Below are positions 16,389 to 24,751 of a DNA stretch of 62,221 nt, piece after piece. Each line of letters begins with the position of its first letter. Position 1 is the first letter of the stretch. Source of the DNA: an uncultured Eubacterium sp. (GTDB taxonomy: Bacteria; Bacillota; Clostridia; Lachnospirales; Lachnospiraceae); contig CAMDYG010000010.1 of NCBI GenBank assembly GCA_945910225.1, forward strand, positions 1 to 62,221, in the 5' to 3' direction. The notes below the pieces were generated by a model. It was not told the DNA's origin, searched no databases, and saw only the letters and a list, made by a program, of their open reading frames with translations. The position numbers were made by a program, and so were the translations under genes.

Positions 16389-17192
16389 CTAATTGATGAC
16401 TTTTTTGACATTGTTATATTTTATATTTTTTATTTTGTCATAAGAAATTCCATTATTACTTAAATCTAATTTAAAATCGTCTATATCGGCTTTTAACAAT
16501 TTAATTATTCCACATCGTCTTAAATAGGCTTCAAAATCATCAGACGCAGTGTAGTGGTCTCCGTTAAAGTTTAACGTGAATTCATCGTTACTGATATCAT
16601 AATTAATAATAGAAAGAGTTCCTTGATAGTCAGTATAATTAAGATAGATTCGTATTGTGTTTTCACTAAAATCGTATGCAAAAGTTGAATCGCATCCAAG
16701 ATTCTTTGTTCCAAACCAATCACTTAATGAGTCTGCAATTAATGCTTCATGGATTTGTGCAAATTCATTTGAATCGGTGTATTTTATAGTCCAGTAGTTT
16801 CCATTTTTAAATTGATAACTGTCATTATCGGCTGTAACAGTTGTTATAGATTTCAACTTGTTAATTGTATCGGTATAATCATTGTTAGCTGAATCATCAA
16901 CAAAATAACCAATTATGCTTAATATTGCAATAAGAGCTATAACACAACCAAGAATGATTATCAGTTTTTTGTGATTCTTTTTTGGCTGAGGTGATGAATA
17001 TGATTGTTGACTAAATTGAGTGCTTCCATAATTGTATTGTGGTTGAACTGTCTGTGCGTTCTGAATACTTTGATTAGATGCATTAATGTTATTTTCAGGT
17101 ATATGAACATCTACATTATGAACAGGTGCACCACATTTGGGACAGATTGCCCAGTCTGATTGAATGCTGGTTCCACACTTAGAACAGAACAT
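16389..17192 (-). CDS. zinc-ribbon membrane protein
   Basis: 267 residues. The N-terminal zinc ribbon has two CXXC pairs (MFCSKCGTS and AICPKCGAP). A Gln/Asn/Ser-rich linker follows (about 35-75), then a lysine patch and one membrane helix (about 78-98, LIIILGCVIALIAILSIIGYF). The C-terminal 165 residues would lie outside the cell if the ribbon is cytoplasmic. Such ribbon-TM-sensor proteins are abundant in Lachnospiraceae and mostly uncharacterised. It diverges from two further ribbon proteins; the 254-base gap between them shows no clear extra gene. Confidence 0.75.
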   Translation of the reverse strand: MFCSKCGTSIQSDWAICPKCGAPVHNVDVHIPENNINASNQSIQNAQTVQPQYNYGSTQFSQQSYSSPQPKKNHKKLIIILGCVIALIAILSIIGYFVDDSANNDYTDTINKLKSITTVTADNDSYQFKNGNYWTIKYTDSNEFAQIHEALIADSLSDWFGTKNLGCDSTFAYDFSENTIRIYLNYTDYQGTLSIINYDISNDEFTLNFNGDHYTASDDFEAYLRRCGIIKLLKADIDDFKLDLSNNGISYDKIKNIKYNNVKKVIN

Positions 17193-17446
17193 ATGTAATT
17201 CCTCCTTATATAATTTATCGAATAATTTTACTAAATAGTAGCATACAAAAAGAAGTAATAAAACAAAAAAATGATAGCAGATTAATGATAGACATAATGT
17301 GTCTATTGTTGATGAAATGTGACAATGATAATGATAAAAAAGAAAAAATGAATTATAATTATATTATCATATAAGGATGTAATGTGAATATTTAAATATT
17401 ATATTTATTTAATCGACTACAGGGGAAATAAGGGGAGGAATAAAAA

Positions 17447-17710
17447 ATGTTTTGTGAAAAATGTGGAATGGAAATTCAAAGTGACTGGATTAATTGTCCA
17501 AGATGTGGACAAAGAGTAAACGAACAGGATGTGTTACAGGAGAATATACAGGAAAATGGTATACAGGAGAATTATGAGCCAGACATAATTGAAGAGAATA
17601 ATGAACGCAGATATAGTTTTGCTGATTGGATTCGATTCAGATTGACTCTTGCAGGGGTAGGAATAATTATTTTTATAATTCTAATATTATTGGCAGTTGT
17701 TTTTTGTTAA
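17447..17710 (+). CDS. small zinc-ribbon protein with C-terminal membrane helix
   Basis: 87 residues preceded by GGGGAGGAA. The N-terminal ribbon (MFCEKCGMEIQSDWINCPRCGQ) is close in sequence to that of the divergent neighbour, including SDW between the two CXXC pairs. An acidic linker leads to a single C-terminal membrane helix (about 66-86). There is no extracellular domain, so it looks like a minimal tail-anchored version of the family. It is 34 bases upstream of the next ribbon gene and probably co-transcribed with it. Confidence 0.75.
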   Translation: MFCEKCGMEIQSDWINCPRCGQRVNEQDVLQENIQENGIQENYEPDIIEENNERRYSFADWIRFRLTLAGVGIIIFIILILLAVVFC

Positions 17711-17744
17711 GTTGGAACATTCGATAAAATGAGGAGGCGATACT

Positions 17745-18530
17745 ATGTTATGTAATAATTGTGGAAAGGAAATATCGGAAAGTGCGGATTTCTGTAAATA
17801 CTGTGGAACAAAAGTCGAAAAGCCTGCATTTGGGGTAAATATTAATCCAGGCAATATGGAGAATGCTGGAACTTTAGAAGATGGTTCTATGCTGAATATT
17901 TTTGGATGTAAGATAAAAGGTCGTCTTATTATTAAAATAGCGGCTATTATTGTCATTGCATGCTTCTTTTTTCCAATGTTTACTGTATCATGTGCGGGAG
18001 TTAAAGTTATGGATGTAAGCATGGGAGATATTTTTGCAGGAGTGGATGACTCAGAGGATACAGATTATTATGATGATTATGGATATTATTCTGGTACTGA
18101 AGACAAAGAGTCGGATGAGGACGCAGGGGTTAGTGGCATGGTAGTTTACCTGATAGCACCTATTATTATACTTGTTTTTTGTAGAAAAAAGAATAGTAAA
18201 ATGAGCTGCGAGGTGGATTCTGCTGCTATATTTATTGCGAGTGCATTGATGCTGATAATACAATTCGTGTATATGAAGGGTGAGCTTGCAGATGAATATG
18301 GATTAATACAAATTACACCGATGTTTACATATTATTTATATATGATATCATGTGCTGTAGGTGCATTTGCAGGTATAAAAACAGGATTAAACCGAACAGC
18401 TGCGCATATTGAGGATGAGTCAATGAGGAAGCCTGTTAAAGGAATATTGTTAGTAAAATCTATATTGATTTCTCTTGGTGGCACTTTTGCTATGTTTGCA
18501 ATTTTTTATCTGATAAATGATTTGTTTTAG
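17745..18530 (+). CDS. zinc-ribbon multi-pass membrane protein
   Basis: 261 residues with GAGGAGG upstream. The N-terminal ribbon MLCNNCGKEISESADFCKYCG is the classic zinc_ribbon_2 form. Four or five hydrophobic helices follow (about residues 63-85, 135-150, 165-180, 200-215 and 230-255). Between helices one and two lies a strongly acidic, tyrosine-rich loop (DDSEDTDYYDDYGYYSG). The function is unknown; a membrane sensor or scaffold is possible. Confidence 0.75.
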   Translation: MLCNNCGKEISESADFCKYCGTKVEKPAFGVNINPGNMENAGTLEDGSMLNIFGCKIKGRLIIKIAAIIVIACFFFPMFTVSCAGVKVMDVSMGDIFAGVDDSEDTDYYDDYGYYSGTEDKESDEDAGVSGMVVYLIAPIIILVFCRKKNSKMSCEVDSAAIFIASALMLIIQFVYMKGELADEYGLIQITPMFTYYLYMISCAVGAFAGIKTGLNRTAAHIEDESMRKPVKGILLVKSILISLGGTFAMFAIFYLINDLF

Positions 18531-18564
18531 AAAGCAATAAGGTAATGTAATAATTCATATCCTA

Positions 18565-18593
18565 TGGATTTTTTTACCTTGTAGTAATATAAT
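18565..18593 (+). promoter_or_regulatory. promoter for the Nudix leader RNA (weak -35)
   Basis: A perfect TATAAT at 18588-18593 is preceded by TGGATT at 18565-18570 with a 17-base spacer. Transcription would begin near 18600, exactly at the start of the structured leader. Confidence 0.5.
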
Positions 18594-18599
18594 ATCTAA

Positions 18600-18699
18600 G
18601 TTACCAGTCCTGGGAGGGGTGCTGCGAAAGCGGTACTATCGGAGTCTAGGTCCAATCACATTATTTTTCCCGTAGAACTCGCGATAGCTGGTGGCTTTT
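18600..18699 (+). promoter_or_regulatory. structured leader RNA upstream of the Nudix gene, candidate riboswitch
   Basis: Hand folding gives a compact multi-stem RNA. An outer stem joins ACCAG (18603-18607) to CTGGT (18688-18692). A hairpin GTGCTGC-GAAA-GCGGTAC (18619-18636) is capped by a GNRA tetraloop. A long arm joins 18637-18648 to 18673-18686 (TATCG, GAGT and CTA paired with TAG, ACTC and CGATA). A T-run follows at 18696-18700. It starts right at the predicted transcription start and ends just before a Nudix hydrolase gene. I could not match it to a known class with certainty. NDP-sensing ykkC subtype 2c RNAs are known upstream of Nudix genes, but the ykkC core is not obvious here. Confidence 0.55.
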
Positions 18700-18724
18700 T
18701 ATTATTATGGAGTACAGATTTATA

Positions 18725-19282
18725 ATGGAATTACTTGATGTTGTTGATGAAAATGGAAAACCGACAGGTAAGACTGTTGAGAGAAAGACTGCACATAGTG
18801 AGGGAATAAGGCATAGAACAGCTCATGTGTGGATTGTAAGAAAGTCTGATGAAGGCGCAGAGGTACTGCTTCAGAAAAGGGCTATGAATAAGGATTCATT
18901 TCCGGGAAGATATGATACTTCTTCGGCGGGACATATTCAGGCTGGAGACGAACCGGAAGAATCTGCTATAAGAGAATTGTATGAGGAGCTTGGAATTAAG
19001 GCGTCAGTTGATGAGTTGCAATTTGCTGATACATTTGTAATCCAGTATGATAAAGAATTCTATGGCAAGATGTTTAAGGATAGAGAGATTGCATTTGTCT
19101 ATGTATATATGAAATCTGTCAATATAGATGAACTTACATTGCAGAAGGAAGAACTGGACGGAGTTGAGTGGTTTAATCTTGAATATGTCTATGAGGAGTG
19201 CAGAAAGCATAATCAGAAATTCTGTGCACCAATTGGCGGACTGGAGATTGTGAGAGAATTTGTGAAGAATGAAAGCTTCTGA
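18725..19282 (+). CDS. Nudix hydrolase
   Basis: 185 residues from the ATG at 18725, which gives the usual family N-terminus MELLDVVDENGKPTG; an in-frame ATG at 18707 would add six residues and neither has an ideal ribosome site. The Nudix box is GHIQAGDEPEESAIRELYEELGI, with Asp in place of the first Glu but the catalytic REL..EE intact. The subfamily resembles isopentenyl-diphosphate-isomerase-like/YfcD proteins (the HRTAHVWIVR opening and the C-terminal VEWFNLEYV). The substrate is unknown, probably a nucleoside diphosphate derivative. Expression is probably controlled by the structured leader RNA. Confidence 0.9.
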   Translation: MELLDVVDENGKPTGKTVERKTAHSEGIRHRTAHVWIVRKSDEGAEVLLQKRAMNKDSFPGRYDTSSAGHIQAGDEPEESAIRELYEELGIKASVDELQFADTFVIQYDKEFYGKMFKDREIAFVYVYMKSVNIDELTLQKEELDGVEWFNLEYVYEECRKHNQKFCAPIGGLEIVREFVKNESF

Positions 19283-19381
19283 TACTTGAAGTTATGGCTG
19301 GGATGTGAGATAATGTGCCAGGTTAGCCAGTTAAAACACATTGACTGCCACACATAAAGACAGATTATGGAGGATTGTTTT

Positions 19382-19675
19382 ATGTCAGATATACATAGCG
19401 TAGATGTTGAGGATGATCAGTTTGCATATCGTTATGATACACAGCTTCTTATTGACAGAAGAGATGAAGATTTAGATGAGGATGTAATTGCAGATTATAT
19501 CACTGAGCATTTTGAAGGAAATTGTCTGATTGCAGCAGGTGATGAGGATCTTATCAAGATACATTTTCATACTAATGAGCCATGGAAAGTACTTGAGTAC
19601 TGCAGTACTATTGGCGAGATATATGATATTGTTGTTGAGGATATGATTCGTCAGTCAGCAGGACTTCATGGATAA
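19382..19675 (+). CDS. stand-alone domain related to the C-terminal part of FakA/YloV (DAK1_2-like)
   Basis: 97 residues from the ATG at 19382 (GGAGG 8 bases upstream). The segment FAYRYDTQLLID...IAAGDEDLIKIHFHTNEPWKVLEYCSTIGEIYDIVVEDMIRQS follows the FakA/YloV pattern 'GYCTEF...VVGDDDLVKVHVHTNDPGEVL..YG.L..I.I.NM..Q', in which this region follows the DhaL-like kinase domain and precedes the EDD fold. Only this piece is present, with no kinase domain. It could bind a fatty-acid kinase partner or be a free regulatory module. A terminator follows, so it forms a single-gene unit. Confidence 0.65.
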   Translation: MSDIHSVDVEDDQFAYRYDTQLLIDRRDEDLDEDVIADYITEHFEGNCLIAAGDEDLIKIHFHTNEPWKVLEYCSTIGEIYDIVVEDMIRQSAGLHG

Positions 19676-19696
19676 TAATTACATATTTGACTTAAG

Positions 19697-19738
19697 GCTG
19701 TATACAAGTGATGAATATCACGAGTATACAGCTTTTTT
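19697..19738 (+). terminator. terminator after the FakA-like domain gene
   Basis: GCTGTATAC (19697-19705) pairs perfectly with GTATACAGC (19724-19732), followed by six T residues. Confidence 0.9.
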
Positions 19739-19775
19739 AGTGTGCTAAAGTAAATGTGAAATTTGTGTTAATTAA

Positions 19776-19804
19776 TTGACACTAATATGCCGATAATCTA
19801 AAAT
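19776..19804 (+). promoter_or_regulatory. sigma-A promoter of the XrtG operon
   Basis: TTGACA (perfect -35) at 19776-19781 and TAAAAT at 19799-19804, 17-base spacing. It lies about 100 bases before the first gene of the XrtG cluster and after a terminator. Confidence 0.75.
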
Positions 19805-19905
19805 ATAAATATACATAAGATGCGAAGAAATTTGAATATATATGAGTGAATATGGTGGAATGTATAATTTCACTATTTTGTATACGAAGAAAGAAGGGAA
19901 TTACC

Positions 19906-21096
19906 ATGAAATACAATTTTAAGATAATGTCTGCTCTGGCGGTATTAATGGCTTTAATTATGATAATACCCGCTGTTAGTGTATCGGCTGATCCGGTTTA
20001 CAATGGAATTACAATTGACGGAGATTTTTCAGATTGGGATGCTGTAGTTAAATATGATGCTGAGTGTCCTAATGAATGGCATAAGAACTGTTTGTCACAG
20101 GCTGCAATGATGTTTGATGGAGATTATGCATACATATATATTAAGGATGGAGATGGCCCTGACTGGGAAGGTGCTTTTGGTGCCGGATTATATAGTAATG
20201 CAAGATATTCAATTGTAACAGATCTTGGATATGAGTTAGTTTTTCAGCTGACAAGGGATGGCAAGGTTAATGGTGTTGATGGGATTGAATGTGTCCATGC
20301 AGACAGACAATGGGAGATATCAGTTCCTAAAAGTGTAATACCTGAATATAACAAGACTATTTCATTTGGGTTATATGAGATGGAACCATTTGTAAAGGAT
20401 GTTGCCAATCTTAAGGATGATGGTTCAGATGATAATGTAATATATGATATTAAGTATGATGGACTGTATGGTGACTGGGACAAGTATCCTCATGTGAGAC
20501 TGGGATATACAACAGCTGGAACACATCATAATATGACTGATGGATATGGTGCAATATATAGTGATGGCAATATAGTACTCGGACATGTATTTACAGAACT
20601 ACCTGCACATCTTAATGAGAAAGGTGGAGAGTTAACATCAGCAGTTTCATTTAAACTTAATGATTCAAGATATTTTTATGCAAGAATGGTTACTGTTGAT
20701 GAGAATGGTAATATTAACTGGGATCCCAGAACGAACGGATTAGATAATGGTACATATGAGTTCTATATTTTTGCGGGGGATGAAGGACATGATATTACCA
20801 ATATATCCCAACTTAATGACTATATCAGATGTTATGGTAAGATGACGATAACTGTTGGCGATAACAGGGATGAATGTGAATATTATATTGATCTTAATGA
20901 ACTTGCTAAGAAATATGGCTGGGAATCAAGTGATTTTAAGCAGATTGAAGCTCAGTTTGGAAGAATAGGACAGCAATGGATAGGAACTGCCGGAGCATCT
21001 TCTGGTGCCTGGTTAGGTTTGTTTATATGTATATGCGCTGTATGTGGAGTAGTTGTTTATAGGAACAGGAAAGGTAATAAGCAGGTAAAGAATTAA
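19906..21096 (+). CDS. probable XrtG sorting substrate: secreted CBM9-like protein with Firmicu-CTERM-type tail
   Basis: 396 residues from the ATG at 19906 (GAAGGGA upstream; an in-frame ATG at 19852 would spoil the signal peptide). A signal peptide (LAVLMALIMIIPAVSVSA) is followed by ITIDGDFSDWDAV, the hallmark start of CBM9-like/DOMON carbohydrate-binding domains. The rest is beta-rich and contains many acidic residues. The C-terminus has the tripartite exosortase sorting layout: a conserved short motif (GTAGASSGAW), a membrane helix (about 367-384) and a basic tail (YRNRKGNK). It has no LPXTG. Its stop codon overlaps the exosortase start by one base. It is probably cut by XrtG and transferred to a surface acceptor. 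Confidence 0.8.
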   Translation: MKYNFKIMSALAVLMALIMIIPAVSVSADPVYNGITIDGDFSDWDAVVKYDAECPNEWHKNCLSQAAMMFDGDYAYIYIKDGDGPDWEGAFGAGLYSNARYSIVTDLGYELVFQLTRDGKVNGVDGIECVHADRQWEISVPKSVIPEYNKTISFGLYEMEPFVKDVANLKDDGSDDNVIYDIKYDGLYGDWDKYPHVRLGYTTAGTHHNMTDGYGAIYSDGNIVLGHVFTELPAHLNEKGGELTSAVSFKLNDSRYFYARMVTVDENGNINWDPRTNGLDNGTYEFYIFAGDEGHDITNISQLNDYIRCYGKMTITVGDNRDECEYYIDLNELAKKYGWESSDFKQIEAQFGRIGQQWIGTAGASSGAWLGLFICICAVCGVVVYRNRKGNKQVKN

Positions 21097-21701
21097 TGAA
21101 ACCAATTATGGTAATAGCTATTATTGTTATCTGGCTGTATATATTATCTGTACTAAAGAGAGCAAGGCTGCATGCATGGGAATTTGTATGGGGAAGTCTT
21201 GGACTGTTTGTGATAATGATGCTTACAATCCAGCCGGTTCTTACCATGCCATTGGCAAGGTGCGTTGCGGCTATGGCAGGAATTGTGGGAGATATTACCG
21301 GAACATTTACTGCATATTTCAAATACGGAATAATATTTATACATACAGGAGTTACATCAACAACTCTGCTGATTGATTTTGAATGTTCCGGAATAATAGA
21401 GATTATGGCATTCATATCATTACTGGCTTTCTTTAATGTGTATAATATAAGCGAGAAGATAATGATAGGAATAGGTGGATTTTGCTATATAATGCTTTGC
21501 AATACATTAAGAATCATAATAATATGTGTTGCTGTTCATTTCGGAGGAATGGATGTTTACTATATTGTGCATACATTCATTGGAAGAATATTCTTTTATG
21601 TCCTTAGTGTTGCTTTATATTTTTATGTGTTTACCAAACCACAGATTATTAAAATGAAAGTAGGAAATTTCTCATATGGGAACAATAAAAGTAATTCTTA
21701 A
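21096..21701 (+). CDS. xrtG: exosortase family protein XrtG
   Basis: 201 residues with about seven predicted membrane helices. The residues expected for exosortase catalysis are present: Cys97 in FECSGI, Arg139 in NTLRII, and His159 in YIVHTFIGR (Arg164 nearby). The 'FECSG' and 'CNTLRI' blocks are the family hallmarks shared with EpsH and archaeosortases. XrtG is the Gram-positive exosortase type, with a glycosyltransferase next door. By analogy with sortases it should cleave the C-terminal signal of the upstream protein; direct biochemical proof for this family is scarce. The start overlaps the previous stop, so the two are translationally coupled. Confidence 0.85.
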   Translation: MKPIMVIAIIVIWLYILSVLKRARLHAWEFVWGSLGLFVIMMLTIQPVLTMPLARCVAAMAGIVGDITGTFTAYFKYGIIFIHTGVTSTTLLIDFECSGIIEIMAFISLLAFFNVYNISEKIMIGIGGFCYIMLCNTLRIIIICVAVHFGGMDVYYIVHTFIGRIFFYVLSVALYFYVFTKPQIIKMKVGNFSYGNNKSNS

Positions 21702-23121
21702 TTCATTTCTTTTCTGGGGTGGGTGGATAATAATTCCATTTATAATGGAAATTGTACCTGCCCTGGGAAGTGTATATTTTCTTATAAGAAGAAATCTGCG
21801 ACATAAGCGTAATTTAAAAAAACTAAAAGTTTTTCCTGAGATTTCGCTTATCATTCCTGTGTACAATTCTGCTGATACATTATATGGGTGTATCAAGTCA
21901 ATTAACGATAGTACGTATCCCAATGACAAGATTAGAATATTCCTTGTTAATAATAAGGGACAGGATAATAGTTTTGATATATATGCAGAGTGTCAGATAA
22001 AGTTTCCAGGGCTGCTTATGCAGTGGATGAATGCAGAGCAGGGAAAGTCAAGGGCACTTAATCTTGCTTTATATAATAGTGAGGGAAAGTATATTATTAA
22101 CCTTGACAGTGACGGAATGCTTGAAAAGAATGCTCTGATCAATATGATAACCAGGTTCGAGAACAATACGAATATTAACTGTATGACGGGAGCGATACTT
22201 ACAGTTCCAGAGAAAATCAGGGAATATAAAAAGTTCTTTCCAAGATTAATAAGAAATCTCGAGTTTATGGAATATGCACAGGCATTTCTTGCGGGAAGAA
22301 GTTATGCTTCAGAACTTAATTCTGTATATACTTTATCAGGAGCATTTTCAGCTTTCAGAAAGTCTGTCGTGTTAAAGTCATGGATGTACAATACAGATAC
22401 TATATGTGAAGATACACATATAACATTCCAGATGCGTTATCTGCAGAATGAGAAAGTAGAAGTCTGTGAAGAGGCGTTATTTTTTGTTGATCCAATAGAG
22501 AATCTTAACAAGTTGTATACACAGAGACAGAGGTGGCAGCGAGGAAGTCTCGAAGTATCCAAAATGTTTATGGATAAGGATTTTAAGCTTACAAGAATAT
22601 TCAAGGATATTGGAATAAAGACTTTGTTATATGACCATACATTTGCATTTCCAAGAATGATATGGTATCTGGCGTTAATGTGCCTGATTGTTATTGGATA
22701 TTCTGGAAAGGCTGTCCTTACGTCTACGGGAATAATATTTTTGTTATACATAATCATAGGATATCTGTATTTTATAACAGTTGCATATTTCCTAAGAATT
22801 AATAAGGATATAAGGAAATATTATATCAACCACTGGTGGTGTGTAATGTTTCTGCCATTTTTTAATTTTGTAATATTTTTTATAAGATTGGCAGGAATAA
22901 TTAATAGTATAGAAACAGACAGTTCATGGAAGACTATGACATTTACAGAAGAATGTCATGCATTTGCAGGTGTTATAAAAAGTGATTTTGCAAAACCAGT
23001 GGCTATAATCAGAAACATACGCAGATCTGTTAATTATTATGAAGAATCTGATTTTATTGGAACAGATAATAATGAAGTGATGAATACAGAAAATGAGCAA
23101 TGTTCCGATAAGGAGAAATGA
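21676..23121 (+). CDS. exosortase G-associated family 2 glycosyltransferase
   Basis: 481 residues, overlapping the xrtG 3' end by 26 bases. An N-terminal membrane helix is followed by a GT2 domain (ISLIIPVYNSADTLYGCIKSI). The metal-binding DSD is at 144-146 in NLDSDG, the acceptor-side acid in CEDTHITFQMRY, and the processive QXXRW motif is present as QRQRW. Two or three membrane helices follow (about 325-410). QXXRW plus C-terminal helices suggests a processive polymerase or a membrane-lipid-linked transferase. In XrtG loci this GT is constant, so it probably builds the glycan that decorates or anchors the sorted protein. Confidence 0.87.
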   Translation: MGTIKVILNSFLFWGGWIIIPFIMEIVPALGSVYFLIRRNLRHKRNLKKLKVFPEISLIIPVYNSADTLYGCIKSINDSTYPNDKIRIFLVNNKGQDNSFDIYAECQIKFPGLLMQWMNAEQGKSRALNLALYNSEGKYIINLDSDGMLEKNALINMITRFENNTNINCMTGAILTVPEKIREYKKFFPRLIRNLEFMEYAQAFLAGRSYASELNSVYTLSGAFSAFRKSVVLKSWMYNTDTICEDTHITFQMRYLQNEKVEVCEEALFFVDPIENLNKLYTQRQRWQRGSLEVSKMFMDKDFKLTRIFKDIGIKTLLYDHTFAFPRMIWYLALMCLIVIGYSGKAVLTSTGIIFLLYIIIGYLYFITVAYFLRINKDIRKYYINHWWCVMFLPFFNFVIFFIRLAGIINSIETDSSWKTMTFTEECHAFAGVIKSDFAKPVAIIRNIRRSVNYYEESDFIGTDNNEVMNTENEQCSDKEK

Positions 23122-23129
23122 GGCTTATT

Positions 23130-24227
23130 ATGAGAAAACACAAACAGAAATTGCAGAATAGAAGAACATCAAAGTCTGATAATAAACATATCCTTGGATT
23201 TACAACCCTTTGTGTTATATGTTTTTCAATAATTGCAGCGGTACTTGCGTATACAAGAATTACTTCATATGAAGATGGTATTCTTGAAATATGTGCAAAG
23301 CAGCAGGATGCATATGTACAGCTTGTACTTGACCAGATTAATCTTAAAAGTAATCGTGATGATGAACAGATTATTAATGAGATTCTTAGTACTATGGATG
23401 CTTCTTCTAATAAATACTGGACATTCTCTAAGAACCAGTCAATGCTTTTTGTTAAGGATGTACTGGAAACTAACAGATATAAGGGTATAACTGCAGCGTC
23501 ATATTACAGTTCTGACAGTGCCAAAGCTTTTCTTGGTAATCTCCAGCTTGATTATGTAACTCATGACAATATTATGATTAACGGGAAAGTGTATATTGCA
23601 TCGGGAGTATCATTTGAATATAAGGATGAAGAGTATAAGCTGTGTCTGCTTACAGATAAGAGCGTTCTTCTTGATAATAACAGCTATCTGCAGATTAAGA
23701 TAGAAATGGAAATATTTGTGGTAATAATATTACTTGCGCTTGTTGTCGCTTCTATGATATTTGCTTATACAGTTAAGAAACTGAGCATAAAAAACAGCTT
23801 GCAGGATGGTACTATTTCATCTCTTAATGTAATGCTGTCAAAGATGAATGACAGACTCATGGAAAAGGATTTACATGATACCAAGGACAATGTGTGGGAA
23901 CAGAATGCTATTAAGCCGTTTATGGACAGAATAGTTGAACGTAATATTACGCCAGTTACATTTGTTCATATTCATTGCACGGATGTAACGTACAGAGACA
24001 GCTTTATATCAAAGGCTGTGGTAATGCTTGACAGAAATGTCTTGCGTTTCAGATATATGGAAAGTGATATTATATTGCTATGCATCCAGATTGATATGAA
24101 TCGTACAGCTGAGAGTGTTAATGTTTTGAAAGATGAGCATACACAGATTGATTGCATTGAAAATATTGCAGGCAGAGAGGATGCACTTGATATTCAGAAA
24201 AAATACAACCTGAATGAAGAGAATTGA
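23130..24227 (+). CDS. two-helix membrane protein with degenerate GGDEF-like domain (XrtG locus)
   Basis: 365 residues from the ATG at 23130 (GAGG 6 bases upstream; an ATG at 23118 would overlap the previous stop by 4 bases). A membrane helix (about 23-42), an extracytoplasmic segment of about 135 residues and a second helix (about 190-214) frame a sensor. A coiled-coil-like linker follows, and then a C-terminal segment with PVTFVHIHCTDV and LRFRYMESDIILLCIQI. The last two blocks follow the layout of a GGDEF diguanylate cyclase core, with YMESD where GGDEF should be. It should therefore be inactive as a cyclase. A regulatory or receptor role in the locus is inferred. Confidence 0.6.
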   Translation: MRKHKQKLQNRRTSKSDNKHILGFTTLCVICFSIIAAVLAYTRITSYEDGILEICAKQQDAYVQLVLDQINLKSNRDDEQIINEILSTMDASSNKYWTFSKNQSMLFVKDVLETNRYKGITAASYYSSDSAKAFLGNLQLDYVTHDNIMINGKVYIASGVSFEYKDEEYKLCLLTDKSVLLDNNSYLQIKIEMEIFVVIILLALVVASMIFAYTVKKLSIKNSLQDGTISSLNVMLSKMNDRLMEKDLHDTKDNVWEQNAIKPFMDRIVERNITPVTFVHIHCTDVTYRDSFISKAVVMLDRNVLRFRYMESDIILLCIQIDMNRTAESVNVLKDEHTQIDCIENIAGREDALDIQKKYNLNEEN

Positions 24228-24254
24228 TTTTGTTGTTAGGAAAGAAGGAGGAAT

Positions 24255-24734
24255 ATGGCAGTTAATTTGTATCGGGAATACAGAATGAAATTCTATCTTA
24301 ATATGAGGCATTACATAATTATTAATGGAACAAAGGGCGAGGTTCACCCTCATACATGGGAGTTTGCCTTAGATATAAGATTTGGAAGAAGTTCATTTGT
24401 TGAATTTAATACATTTGAAAAAGGAATATCTGAATTTCTGGAACAATATCAGAATAAGGTACTGAATGAGGAACATCCTTTTGATGGAATGCTTCCAACA
24501 ATTGAGAATGTGACAGATTATTTTTCACAGAAATTCTATGAGATAATATATGATATAGGTGGAATGCTTACAAGTGTTGAAGCAAGTGAGACTCCAACCA
24601 GAAGTTATATTGTTAATATTTCAGAACAGGAAGAACATGAAATTATGAACAGAAAGGCTGATAAACAGATATTGTCAGAAGTTATGGATTCTGTGCTTGA
24701 TGAGATAGCACCCGATAATAAACAGCCAGAGTAG
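24255..24734 (+). CDS. 6-pyruvoyl-tetrahydropterin synthase-like protein (XrtG locus)
   Basis: 159 residues with GGAGG upstream. It keeps the zinc triad pattern of PTPS/QueD: His19 in NMRHYI, then His31 and His33 in EVHPHTWEF (compare HGH-x-Y in PTPS). It also keeps the PTIEN block equivalent to PTxEN. The catalytic Cys normally a few residues before the HxH pair is not there (GTKGE instead). It therefore probably binds zinc and perhaps a pterin or nucleotide-like ligand but may not perform the PTPS reaction. A homologue is a standard member of XrtG clusters. The C-terminal 30 residues are an acidic helical extension. Confidence 0.78.
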   Translation: MAVNLYREYRMKFYLNMRHYIIINGTKGEVHPHTWEFALDIRFGRSSFVEFNTFEKGISEFLEQYQNKVLNEEHPFDGMLPTIENVTDYFSQKFYEIIYDIGGMLTSVEASETPTRSYIVNISEQEEHEIMNRKADKQILSEVMDSVLDEIAPDNKQPE

Positions 24735-24751
24735 GCGGATTGGAGTTACAG

